The notes below the pieces were generated by a model, which made no database searches, was not told the origin of the DNA, and was given only the letters and a program-made list of their open reading frames with translations. A stretch of 37,653 nucleotides of DNA from an uncultured Rubrobacteraceae bacterium. Its GTDB lineage: Bacteria > Actinomycetota > Rubrobacteria > Rubrobacterales > Rubrobacteraceae. This document shows positions 16,823 to 24,521 of the stretch, piece by piece; positions within the stretch are counted from its first letter, which is position 1, and every line of letters begins with the position of its first letter. The stretch lies in NCBI GenBank assembly GCA_902806015.1, contig CADCUZ010000073.1, positions 1 through 37,653 of the forward strand, written 5' to 3'. Position numbers and translations under genes: made by a program.

Positions 16823-18379
16823 CTAGGTGCCTTTTTTCCCGTTCACGCCGTACTCTAGGCCGTCCACCAGGGCCTGCCAGCTCGCTTCTATGATGTTCTC
16901 GCCGACGCCCACGGCCCCCCAGACGCGTTTGCCGTCTGTGGAGTCTATGAGGACGCGGGTCGTGGCGGCGGTGGCCCGATGCTCATCTAAGATGCGGACC
17001 TTGTAGTTGGAGAGGTGGATCTCCTGGAGCTCCGGATAGTGCGGCCCTATGGCCTCCCTCAGCGCCTTGTCTAGCGCGTTTACGGGGCCGTTGCCTTCGG
17101 CGGTGGAGATGACCCTCTGGCCCCGGACCAGAAGCTTTATGGTCGCCTCGGTGGTCGTGAGGCCGTCGGCCCGCTTCTCGCTTATGATCCTGAAGGTCTC
17201 GAGCTCGAAGAGTGGCGTGTCCTCCCCGGACGTGCGCCCGATAAGCAGGGCGAGCGAGGCGTCGGCGGCCTCGTAGTGGTAGCCCTCGTACTCGCGCCTC
17301 TTTATGGCCGAGAGGATCTGGGCGGCGTCCCCGGCGTCCAACCCCAACTCCTCGGCCTTTGCCTTTATGGAGTTCTTGCCGGAGAGCTCCCCGACCGGCG
17401 TGCGCCGCACGTTGCCGACGACCTCCGGCGCCACGTGCTCGTAGGTGGCGGGGTCCTTGCTTATGCCGTCCACGTGCAGCCCGCCCTTGTGGGCGAAGGC
17501 GCTCCTCCCGACGTAGGGCCGGTGCGTGTCGGGCGTGAGGTTCATGAGCTCGGAGACGTAGTTCGAGACCTCGGTCAGCTTCTTCAACCCACAATTATCC
17601 ACGACCTTCAGGCCCATTTTTAGCTGCAGGTTGGCGATGGTGGTTACCAAGTCGCAGTTGCCCGTCCGCTCCCCGACGCCGTTCACCGTCCCCTGGACGT
17701 GGGTCGCCCCGGCCTCGACCGCCGCCAGCGCGTTCGCGACCCCGCACCCGGCGTCGTTGTGCGTGTGGATGCCGATCTCGACGTGGGGGAACTCCTGGAC
17801 CGTCCGCGCGACGACGGCCTTGAGCTCCGTCGGGAGCGTGCCGCCGTTCGTGTCGCACAGGACGAGCGTCGTCGCCCCGGCCCCCGCCGCCGCCCGCAGG
17901 ACCGCGAGCGCGTGGTCCGGGGCGTCCCGGAAGCCGTCGAAAAAGTGCTCCGCGTCGAAAAGGACCTCTTTCCCGGCATCGACAAGGTAGGCGACGGTGT
18001 CTCTCACGGACTCGCAGTTCTCCTCGGGCGTGGTCCTGAGGACCTTCTCGACGTGCAGCTTCCAGCTCTTGGCGACGATGCAGGCGACGGGTGCGGCGAG
18101 GGCGGGGAGAAGCGTCACCGCCGGATCCTCGGCCGCGCGCCCGTTCGGTCGCCGCGCTCGCGTGAAGGCCACGAGCTTCGCGCCTGTTAGCTCCGAGGCG
18201 TCGAAGTTTTCGAAAAACTCGAGGTCCTTGGGGTTGGAGGCGGGGAAGCCGGCCTCTATGTAATGGAGGCCCAAAGTGTCGAGCTCGCGGGCTATCCGGA
18301 TCTTGTCCTCCGTCGTCAAGCTGACGCCCTCGCGCTGGGTGCCGTCCCTCAAAGTGGTGTCGAACAGCCTTACGCTCAC
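16823..18379 (-). CDS. cimA: (R)-citramalate synthase
   Basis: A 518-residue enzyme of the LeuA-like DRE-TIM family. [16 protein letters not shown] and YIEAGFPASNPKD are at the N-terminus; the metal-binding HTHNDAGCGVAN and NGVGERTGNCDL follow. The GT-QREG and ENFD features and the C-terminal LeuA dimer/regulatory domain (after about residue 390) match citramalate synthase of the CimA type and not 2-isopropylmalate synthase, which is present separately in this operon. It condenses pyruvate and acetyl-CoA to citramalate, which LeuCD and LeuB convert to 2-oxobutyrate for isoleucine. GTG 18379 overlaps the leuB stop (GTGA) and has GGAGGG 6 bases upstream. It is the last gene of the operon. Confidence 0.93.
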   Translation of the reverse strand: MSVRLFDTTLRDGTQREGVSLTTEDKIRIARELDTLGLHYIEAGFPASNPKDLEFFENFDASELTGAKLVAFTRARRPNGRAAEDPAVTLLPALAAPVACIVAKSWKLHVEKVLRTTPEENCESVRDTVAYLVDAGKEVLFDAEHFFDGFRDAPDHALAVLRAAAGAGATTLVLCDTNGGTLPTELKAVVARTVQEFPHVEIGIHTHNDAGCGVANALAAVEAGATHVQGTVNGVGERTGNCDLVTTIANLQLKMGLKVVDNCGLKKLTEVSNYVSELMNLTPDTHRPYVGRSAFAHKGGLHVDGISKDPATYEHVAPEVVGNVRRTPVGELSGKNSIKAKAEELGLDAGDAAQILSAIKRREYEGYHYEAADASLALLIGRTSGEDTPLFELETFRIISEKRADGLTTTEATIKLLVRGQRVISTAEGNGPVNALDKALREAIGPHYPELQEIHLSNYKVRILDEHRATAATTRVLIDSTDGKRVWGAVGVGENIIEASWQALVDGLEYGVNGKKGT

Positions 18380-19443
18380 GCCACGCCCTCCCCGGCCCCG
18401 ACCCACCGGCCGACGGCCTGCGCGACCTGCTCCGTCGACTTGTTCCCGCCGAGGTCGGCGGTCAGGAAGTGCGCCTCCAGCGCCACGGAGACGCCCTGCT
18501 CGATGGCCTCCGCCACGTCGGGGCGTCCCAGAGTGTGGCGGAACATCATGGCGGCGGAGAGGATGGCGGCGTACGGGTTAGCCCTGCCCTGCCCGGCGAT
18601 GTCCTGGGCGGAGCCGTGGACGGGCTCGAAGATGCCTGGCGAGCCGGGAGCCCCTAAAGAGGCGCTCGGGAGCATCCCCATCGAGCCCGGAAGCATCGCG
18701 GCCTCATCAGATAGAATGTCCCCGAAAAGGTTTTCGGTGAGCATCACGTCGAAGCGCATCGGCTCCCTGACCAGGTGCATCGCCGCCGCGTCCACCAGCA
18801 CGTGGTCGAGCTCGACGTCTGGGTAGCCTTTGGCGACCTCGGTGACGACCCGGCGCCACAGGCGGCCGGTCGCCATCACGTTCGCCTTGTCCACGCTCGT
18901 CACGCGGCGCTTCCTGCGTTTGGCGGCGTCGAAGGCCACCCGCGCCACCCGGTCTATCTCTTCCCTGGTGTAAACGGATAGGTCGCTCGCCCGTTCGTCG
19001 CCCTCCTCCTTCTCCCCGAAGTACGCGCCGCCGGTCAGCTCGCGCACGATCAAGATGTCCACCCCGGACACGATCTCTTTTTTCAACGGGGATGCGTCGA
19101 GCAACGCCGGCACCGCGGCGACGGGCCGCAGATTGGCGAACGTCCGGAGGTGCTTGCGGAGCCTGAGGAGCCCTGCCTCCGGACGCACCGGCGCCGCGTC
19201 GAAGTCCGGGTGGCCGACCGCCCCGAGCAGGACGCAATCGGAGGCGCCCGCCGCCGCAAGCGTCTCGTCGGAGACGGGCGCCCCTTCGTCGCGGATGGCG
19301 ACGCCCCCGATCTTGCGCTCCTCGTAGGAGAGCCTCACGCCGAAATGCTCCGCCGCGGCGTCCATCACCCCGCGCGCCGCCCCGATCACCTCCGGGCCTA
19401 TGCCGTCGCCCGGTAGCAGCAGTATGTCGAAAGAGTCGCGCAT
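18376..19443 (-). CDS. leuB: 3-isopropylmalate dehydrogenase
   Basis: A 355-residue beta-decarboxylating dehydrogenase. LLLPGDGIGPEVIGAA is at the N-terminus; the substrate-binding arginines are in LRLRKHLRTFANLRP; RELTGGAYFGEK is the leucine-pathway loop; the catalytic Lys lies in SVDKANV, and the metal aspartates in HVLVDAAAM and ILSDEAAMLPGSMG; GIFEPVHGSAQDIAG ends the active site. It oxidises 3-isopropylmalate with NAD in leucine synthesis and probably also acts on 3-methylmalate from the citramalate route. ATG 19443 has GGAGG 6 bases upstream. It overlaps cimA by 4 bases, so translation is coupled. Confidence 0.96.
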   Translation of the reverse strand: MRDSFDILLLPGDGIGPEVIGAARGVMDAAAEHFGVRLSYEERKIGGVAIRDEGAPVSDETLAAAGASDCVLLGAVGHPDFDAAPVRPEAGLLRLRKHLRTFANLRPVAAVPALLDASPLKKEIVSGVDILIVRELTGGAYFGEKEEGDERASDLSVYTREEIDRVARVAFDAAKRRKRRVTSVDKANVMATGRLWRRVVTEVAKGYPDVELDHVLVDAAAMHLVREPMRFDVMLTENLFGDILSDEAAMLPGSMGMLPSASLGAPGSPGIFEPVHGSAQDIAGQGRANPYAAILSAAMMFRHTLGRPDVAEAIEQGVSVALEAHFLTADLGGNKSTEQVAQAVGRWVGAGEGVA

Positions 19444-19453
19444 CGTGATCCTC

Positions 19454-20220
19454 CTAAAACCCCGGCCTCGACCGGAGCCATTCTCGTCTTCCCGGCCTCA
19501 GGGCGTTCGCGAGCAAACCCTCCGCCCGCGCCTCCCCGACCACGTCCCCCTCGGCCCACAGCGCGCGGAAAAGACGATCCACAAACCCTTTCCCGAACCT
19601 CCGCAGCGCCGCCGTGGCGAAGAGGAGCAGAAGGTTCTGGATCCTCATCTGCCCGTCCGCGCCCGCCGGCCCCGCGAAGCCCCGCACCGTAAAGCCGGGG
19701 GCGGGGTCCACACGACCCAGGTGCTCCTCCAGCGTCAGCCCGACCCTGCGGGCGACCGCCGCCGAAGCCGCCTGTGGCGCGAACTCGCCCAGCCACGCTG
19801 GCACCCTCACGACCTCCCGGTCCAGCAGGAAGGCGTGCGCCAGCTCGTGCCAGATGGTGAGCGGCAGGAGCGCATCCGTCCGCGGCCGGAAGGGCGGGGA
19901 GAGTCGCTCCGGAAGCACGAGCGTCGGGGGATTGGCGGAACGAGTAAAGTACGGGATCCCCAGTGGGTAGGGCCGTTCGTTCTCGCGCGGTGCCTCGTCC
20001 CAGTCCTCACCGGCGACGAGGAGGGCCGAAAGCTCCGGCGCTCCGATCCCCAGGATGCCGGCGAGCGCGCCGGAGCCCGTGTCAGATGCCCCCGCATCTG
20101 GCGCGCTTCCTCCGCCAGCCGACGGGCGTGGAAGAGGGGAACCGGGCCGTCCAGGCCCGCGTAGCCGGGCTGAAAGCCTTGGCTGCCGCGGCTCCCTACG
20201 GCGCTACCGGGGCTTCCCAC
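19454..20220 (-). pseudogene. HExxH-motif protein between leuA and leuB, frameshifted
   Basis: Minus-strand coding sequence lies between leuA and leuB. The main part (19454 to about 20080) includes LGIGAPELSALLVAGEDWDE, RPYPLGIPYFTRSANPPTLV, then the zinc-peptidase-like LTIWHELAHAFLLDREVVRV and PAWLGEF, and a helical C-terminus. This frame has no start codon before GTG 19918. A neighbouring frame from GTG 20220 gives the likely N-terminus (FQPGYAGLDGPVPLFHARRL, AEEARQMRG), so one frameshift near 20075-20095 separates them. The joined protein would have about 255 residues and no signal peptide. HELAH resembles gluzincin metallopeptidases (the third ligand could be Glu of WLGEF), but the family is not recognised. 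Its start overlaps leuA by 25 bases. Confidence 0.55.
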
Positions 20221-21737
20221 GTCGACTTCACCCGTCCGGCGGAGTACACGTTGGCCGCCCGCACGTAGGCGCGGGCCGCCGCTTCGACCACGTCCTGGGA
20301 GAGACCGCGTCCGGCGTACTCGGTGCCCTCGAACTCGACGGAGACCCTGACCTCGCCCAGGGCGTCCTTACCGCCCGTCACGGCGTCTATCCGGAAGTCC
20401 GTCAGGCGGCCCCTTATGTTCGTGGCGGCGTCCACAGCGCGGAAGACGGCGTCCACGGGGCCCTCGCCCTCGGCCTCCGCCTCGAAGGTGCCCTGCTCGG
20501 CGTGGGAGATGGTCACCGCGGCCCGGCTCTGGCGGCCCGTCGCGGCGACGACCCGGAACGAGTCGAGGACGAACTTGCCCTCGAAGGAGCCCACCTCGTC
20601 GGCGGCTATCGCTTCGAGGTCGGCGGCGGTGACCGTCTTTTTGTGGTCGGCTATCTCCTTGAAGCGGGCGAAAGCGCGTCTGAGGACCTCGCCCTCGACG
20701 ACGTAGCCGAGCTCCTCGAGGGCGTCCTTCAGGGCGTGGCGGCCCGAGTGCTTGCCGAGGAAAATGTTCGTGCCCTCGAGGCCGATGTCCTCCTTGGTCA
20801 TGATCTCGAAGGTGCGCCTATCTTTGAGCACGCCGTCCTGGTGGATGCCGGACTCGTGCAAAAAGGCGTTGCGCCCAACCACTGCCTTGTTCGGCGGCAC
20901 CTCGTAGCCGGTGATGTTCGAGACCATCCGGCTCGTGTTCGCGAGCTGCCTGGTCTCGACGCCTACCTCGGCGTCGTAGAAGTCGCCGCGCGTGGCGAGC
21001 GCCATCACGACCTCCTCGAGCGAAGCGTTTCCGGCCCGCTCCCCGATGCCGTTGACGGCCACCTCGATCTGGCGCGCCCCGACCTCGACCCCCGCGAGCG
21101 AGTTCGCCACCGCCATCCCGAGGTCGTCGTGGCAGTGGACGGAGAGCACCCTCTCCCCCAGCTCCTGAACCCGTTCCTGGAGCTCCGTAAGGAAAGCCGC
21201 GAACTCGACGGGCGTCGTGTAGCCTACGGTGTCCGCGATGTTAACCACGTCCGCCCCGGCCTCGACCGCCGCCGCGACGACCTCGGAGAGGAAGCCTATG
21301 TCCGTCCGCGTGGCGTCCATCGGGGAGAACTCGACATTGGGGCAGAGGCCCTTGGCGAAGGCAACGGCCTCGCCGGCCCGCTTGAGGATGTCCTCGCGGT
21401 TGGAGCGCATCTGGTGCTCGATGTGCAGGTCGCTGGTCCCCACGAACGTGTGGATGCGGGGCCTGTCGGCCCACTGGACGGCCTCCCAGGCCCGACGGAT
21501 GTCCGCCTCGTGGATGCGGGCGAGGCCCGCGATCCTCGGCCCCTTAACCTCGGCGGCGATCCTCGATACGGATTCGAAGTCCCCCTCGGAAGTAATGGGG
21601 AAGCCCGCCTCTATAACGTCCACCTTCAGGCGGGCGAGCTGGCGGGCCACCTCCACCTTCTCCTCCACCGACAGGGAGATGCCCGGCGACTGCTCCCCGT
21701 CGCGAAGGGTCGTGTCGAAGATCTCTACTCGACGCAT
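20196..21737 (-). CDS. leuA: 2-isopropylmalate synthase
   Basis: A 513-residue LeuA (bacterial LeuA1 type). [20 protein letters not shown] carries the catalytic Arg and metal Asp. [33 protein letters not shown] (metal His-x-His) and [19 protein letters not shown] follow. The C-terminal half holds the subdomains and the leucine-binding regulatory domain (after about residue 385). It condenses acetyl-CoA with 2-ketoisovalerate, the first step of leucine synthesis, and is normally inhibited by leucine. ATG 21737 has AGGAGG 9 bases upstream. The 180-base gap to ilvE is the only sizeable gap in the ilv-leu run and carries a candidate attenuator, so leuA can be controlled separately. Confidence 0.96.
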   Translation of the reverse strand: MRRVEIFDTTLRDGEQSPGISLSVEEKVEVARQLARLKVDVIEAGFPITSEGDFESVSRIAAEVKGPRIAGLARIHEADIRRAWEAVQWADRPRIHTFVGTSDLHIEHQMRSNREDILKRAGEAVAFAKGLCPNVEFSPMDATRTDIGFLSEVVAAAVEAGADVVNIADTVGYTTPVEFAAFLTELQERVQELGERVLSVHCHDDLGMAVANSLAGVEVGARQIEVAVNGIGERAGNASLEEVVMALATRGDFYDAEVGVETRQLANTSRMVSNITGYEVPPNKAVVGRNAFLHESGIHQDGVLKDRRTFEIMTKEDIGLEGTNIFLGKHSGRHALKDALEELGYVVEGEVLRRAFARFKEIADHKKTVTAADLEAIAADEVGSFEGKFVLDSFRVVAATGRQSRAAVTISHAEQGTFEAEAEGEGPVDAVFRAVDAATNIRGRLTDFRIDAVTGGKDALGEVRVSVEFEGTEYAGRGLSQDVVEAAARAYVRAANVYSAGRVKSTWEAPVAP

Positions 21738-21789
21738 AACTCTGTTCCTCCTACAAAACTACATTGGGAAGCTCTGGCGCTGGATGACT

Positions 21790-21845
21790 GGTGGCCGGGG
21801 GCAGCCGGTTAGAGACCGGGGCTAGTAATTCGCCCGACGGCCACC
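21790..21845 (-). promoter_or_regulatory. structured leader element upstream of leuA
   Basis: On the leuA-sense strand an outer stem GGTGGCCG/CGGCCACC (21845-21838 with 21797-21790) encloses GGGC-GCCC (21835-21832 with 21821-21818) and CCGGT-ACCGG (21819-21815 with 21809-21805). The two inner hairpins share two bases, so they could be mutually exclusive. It starts inside a short Leu/Val/Ile-rich frame and ends about 50 bases before leuA. The layout fits ribosome-mediated attenuation. Confidence 0.55.
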
Positions 21846-21880
21846 CCGGTTAGTCGTAGGATGACGAGTGAGAGGCGCAA
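21809..21880 (-). CDS. candidate leuA leader peptide (23 codons)
   Basis: A minus-strand frame from TTG 21880 to TAA 21809 encodes a peptide beginning LRLSLVILRLTGV. Seven of its first ten residues are Leu, Val or Ile. It uses codons that are rare in this GC-rich DNA (TCA, CTA twice, CGA twice, ATT, ACT), which would make ribosomes pause. AAGGA lies 13 bases upstream of the TTG, a long but possible spacing. The last third of the frame lies within the hairpin element. Leader peptides before leuA are known in actinobacteria; this one is inferred here from position and composition only. Confidence 0.5.
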   Translation of the reverse strand: MRLSLVILRLTGVAVGRITSPGL

Positions 21881-21906
21881 GATCTAGATGATTTCCTTCA
21901 TGTAGG

Positions 21907-21927
21907 GCGGCAGTATCTCACTGCCGC
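21907..21927 (-). terminator. hairpin spanning the ilvE stop codon
   Basis: GCGGCAGT (21907-21914) and ACTGCCGC (21920-21927) form a perfect 8-bp stem with a 5-base loop, and the ilvE TGA (21920-21918) sits in it. No U-tract follows. It could act as a partial terminator or protect the upstream mRNA before the leuA leader. Confidence 0.45.
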
Positions 21928-22874
21928 GCCCCCTCCGCAACCTCGACGGCGACGGTCCAGCTGGCGTACTCGTTCCAGCCGCCGCGGGCGGCCTTGAAGT
22001 ACAGCTCCTGCAGGCGCTCGGCGACCGGGCCTATGCTGCCCGTGCCGACGGGACGGCCGTCCACCTCCGTGACCGGCGCTATCTGGAACCCCGTGCCCGA
22101 GAGAAAGACCTCGTCGGCGGCGTAGAGCTCCGTCCGGTCCACGTCGCGCTCGACGACGGGTACCTCCATCTCCTTTTTCGCGAGCTCCATCACGGCGTCG
22201 CGCGTGATGCCTTCGAGTATATCCGCCGTAACCGGCGGCGTGACGAGCTGGCCTCTACGCACAAGAAAGATGTTCGCCGCGCTCGCCTCGGAGACGTGCC
22301 CGTCCTGGGTTAGGAAGATGGCGTCGTCGTAGCCGGCCCGGTGCGCCTCGTCCACCGCGAGCGCCGTGTTGATGTACGACCCCGTTAGCTTGCCGCGCGC
22401 CGGTATGGAGGTGTCGGGCGTACGCCTCCAGGAGGAGACGCAGCACTTGAGGCCCGTAAGCTCCACGTAGTTGCCCATCGGGACCGTGAAGATGGAGAGC
22501 TGCGACCCGCCCAAAAGGTTCACACCGACCGAGGTTGCCCCCTTGTAGGCCAGCGGCCGGATGTAGGTGTCCTGGCGCGGGGCGTTCCTGCGCAGGATCT
22601 CGAGCGTAACCTCGCACAATTCGTCGACCGTGTGCGGCAGGTCCAGCCGGAGCATCTGGCAGGACTTCTCGAACCGCTCGTAGTGCTCGCGCAGCTTGAG
22701 GACCTGCAGCGTCCCGCGCTCCTCGCTCCAGTAGGCACGGATGCCCTCGAACACACCCGTACCGTAGTTCAGGGCATGGGTTGCGGGGGAGAGCCGCACG
22801 TCGCCCATCCTCTGTAGCTCCCCGTCGTGGTAACACCACTCCGCGTCGTTCGCGGCGAACGCCTTGCGACTCAT
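21918..22874 (-). CDS. ilvE: branched-chain amino acid aminotransferase
   Basis: A 318-residue fold-type IV PLP aminotransferase. [20 protein letters not shown] is the N-terminal signature. The Schiff-base lysine is Lys162 in [34 protein letters not shown] and [14 protein letters not shown] bind the cofactor phosphate, and [20 protein letters not shown] is the class IV C-terminal signature. Length fits IlvE (about 305-320). It makes Leu, Ile and Val from their 2-oxo acids with glutamate. The ATG overlaps the ilvC stop (ATGA, 22871-22874), so the two are translationally coupled. Confidence 0.95.
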   Translation of the reverse strand: MSRKAFAANDAEWCYHDGELQRMGDVRLSPATHALNYGTGVFEGIRAYWSEERGTLQVLKLREHYERFEKSCQMLRLDLPHTVDELCEVTLEILRRNAPRQDTYIRPLAYKGATSVGVNLLGGSQLSIFTVPMGNYVELTGLKCCVSSWRRTPDTSIPARGKLTGSYINTALAVDEAHRAGYDDAIFLTQDGHVSEASAANIFLVRRGQLVTPPVTADILEGITRDAVMELAKKEMEVPVVERDVDRTELYAADEVFLSGTGFQIAPVTEVDGRPVGTGSIGPVAERLQELYFKAARGGWNEYASWTVAVEVAEGARQ

Positions 22875-23899
22875 CTAGTTGCCCCACCCCCCGTCGGGCT
22901 CGCGGCCGGCGCTTCGGCGCCTTCGGCCGCGAGCGCCCGAAGCTTCTGCCCGATCTTCTCGACGGGCATCTCGGCCTGCCTGCGGCGCATGGCGAGAAAG
23001 CTGGAGCCGCCCGCCTGGTTTTCGAGCACCCACTCTTTGGCCCACTTGCCCGTCTGGATGTCCGTCAGGATGCCGCGCATCCTGTCCTTCACGGCGGCGT
23101 CCACGATCTTGGGCCCTGCGGTGTAGTCCCCGTACTCGGCGGTGTTCGAGATCGAGTACCGCATCCCCGCCAGGCCGCCCTCGTAGATGAGGTCCACTAT
23201 AAGCTTCAGCTCGTTGACGCACTCGTAGTAGGCGAGCTCCGGCTGGTACCCGGCCTCGACCAGCGTTTCAAAACCGGCCGTGAGGAGGGCCGAGAGCCCG
23301 CCGCACAGGACCGCCTGCTCCCCGAAGAGGTCGGTCTCCGTCTCCTCGGCGAACGTCGTCTCGATGATCCCGGCCCGCCCGCTCCCGATGCCGCGGGCGT
23401 AGGAGAGGACTACGTCCCGCGCAGCGCCACTCGCGTCGTTCTGGACCGCGAAGAGCGAGGGCATCCCCTTGCCTTCGATGTAGAGCCGGCGCAGGACGTG
23501 GCCAGGCCCCTTCGGGGCGACGAGGCCGAGGTCGACCTCCGGCGGGACCGTGATCTGGTTGAAATGGATGTTGAAGCCGTGGGCGAAGAGCATCAGGTCC
23601 CCCTCCGAAAGGTTCTCCCTGACCTCCGCCCCGAAGACCGCCGGCTGCCGCTCGTCCGGGAGCAGCATCATCACCACGTCGGCGTGCCGCGCCGCGTCGG
23701 CGATGGTCATCACCCGCAGGCCGTCGCCCTCGGCCTGCGGCCAGCTCTTGGAGCCCTCGTAGAGGCCGACCGTGACGTCACAGCCGGATTCTTTCAGGTT
23801 CAGGGCGTGGGCGTGGCCCTGGCTGCCGTAGCCGAGGACCGCGACCTTTCGCCCGGTGATCTCGTTTCCTATGTCGCCTTCGCGGTACACGCGGGCCAT
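22871..23899 (-). CDS. ilvC: ketol-acid reductoisomerase, class I
   Basis: A 342-residue class I KARI. The Rossmann loop is [20 protein letters not shown], followed by the cofactor-specificity loop GLYEGSKSW, which points to NADPH though the usual Arg of GLR is Tyr here. The middle HGFNIHF and [10 protein letters not shown] regions and the all-helical C-terminal domain ([34 protein letters not shown] with Mg ligands) are complete. It isomerises and reduces acetolactate and acetohydroxybutyrate. The C-terminus has a short Ala/Gly-rich tail beyond the usual end. ATG 23899 has AGGAG 6 bases upstream and begins 1 base after the previous stop. Confidence 0.96.
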   Translation of the reverse strand: MARVYREGDIGNEITGRKVAVLGYGSQGHAHALNLKESGCDVTVGLYEGSKSWPQAEGDGLRVMTIADAARHADVVMMLLPDERQPAVFGAEVRENLSEGDLMLFAHGFNIHFNQITVPPEVDLGLVAPKGPGHVLRRLYIEGKGMPSLFAVQNDASGAARDVVLSYARGIGSGRAGIIETTFAEETETDLFGEQAVLCGGLSALLTAGFETLVEAGYQPELAYYECVNELKLIVDLIYEGGLAGMRYSISNTAEYGDYTAGPKIVDAAVKDRMRGILTDIQTGKWAKEWVLENQAGGSSFLAMRRRQAEMPVEKIGQKLRALAAEGAEAPAASPTGGGATR

Positions 23900-23900
23900 G

Positions 23901-24521
23901 CTAGTCTCCTATCTCTTCGACGACGGACCGGCCGGAGGAGCGGTCCCCCGAGGTCCACCGCCACTCTTCGTGCAGCCGGAGACGCCCGTCGGTCAGCACC
24001 TCCGGCGTGGAACGGCACTCCCCGGTCATGAGCCCGCCCGAAGCGTTCACGTGACCGTACCTAACGTCGAGGTTGCCCCCGTCATCGGCGGTGGCGACCA
24101 GGGCGCCGAACCGGACGCCGCCCCCCTCGTAGGCCGCGCTGACGACGTCCCCGTCCTGCCTGTAGTCGAACACGGTCCCGGGACCGACCTCGCCCGTCCC
24201 GGAGTTCTCCACCAAACGGAATCGCCGGCCGTCGTAGTCTATGGAGGACCGTCTCCGGCCGTCCGGTGTCGGGTCGGCGAAGCGGAGTTCCTCCACGTCC
24301 TCCATGTTCTCTAGCAGCACCGCGTAGCGCCGGGCGGTCTCCTGCGGGCAGTCGAGGCCGAGCTCGATGCTCGTCCTCTTTGCGCCCCCGTTCACCTTTA
24401 TCTGCGCGACGGGCATCCGCTTGTTCTGCAGGGTCATCGTGAACCGGTTGAGGGCGAGGATACCGGCGGCCAGGCGGACATGGACGGTGCTCTGCGCCAC
24501 GCCCGTCGCCTCAGGCGCCAT
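23901..24521 (-). CDS. ACT-domain protein in the ilvN position fused to a C-terminal 'N-acetylglutamate synthase-like' domain
   Basis: This 206-residue protein fills the place of the acetolactate synthase small subunit between ilvB and ilvC. Residues 10-85 look like a short ACT domain of the IlvM type ([50 protein letters not shown]). It lacks the second half of IlvN/IlvH. Residues 95-206 instead carry a different domain: [56 protein letters not shown] and [17 protein letters not shown]. That pattern matches stand-alone proteins of about 110 residues often labelled n-acetylglutamate synthase, a label I regard as doubtful. Starts: ATG 24521 (overlaps ilvB by 11 bases) or GTG 24500 (GAGG 8 bases upstream). 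Role inferred: regulatory subunit of IlvB. Confidence 0.75.
   Translation of the reverse strand: MAPEATGVAQSTVHVRLAAGILALNRFTMTLQNKRMPVAQIKVNGGAKRTSIELGLDCPQETARRYAVLLENMEDVEELRFADPTPDGRRRSSIDYDGRRFRLVENSGTGEVGPGTVFDYRQDGDVVSAAYEGGGVRFGALVATADDGGNLDVRYGHVNASGGLMTGECRSTPEVLTDGRLRLHEEWRWTSGDRSSGRSVVEEIGD

Noticed and set aside
20055..21812. Very long plus-strand frame opposite leuA (585 codons)
   Set aside because: It is the complement of leuA and its neighbour; such long antisense frames are common in high-GC genes and it has no protein-like motifs.
21790..21845. tRNA-like element (paired ends with a CCACC 3' side)
   Set aside because: Only 56 bases between the stem ends, no T-arm GTTCGA-like sequence and no anticodon arm. 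A leader structure fits better.
22781..24031. Long plus-strand frame opposite ilvC
   Set aside because: It is the antisense shadow of ilvC and the ACT fusion gene, with no recognisable domain.
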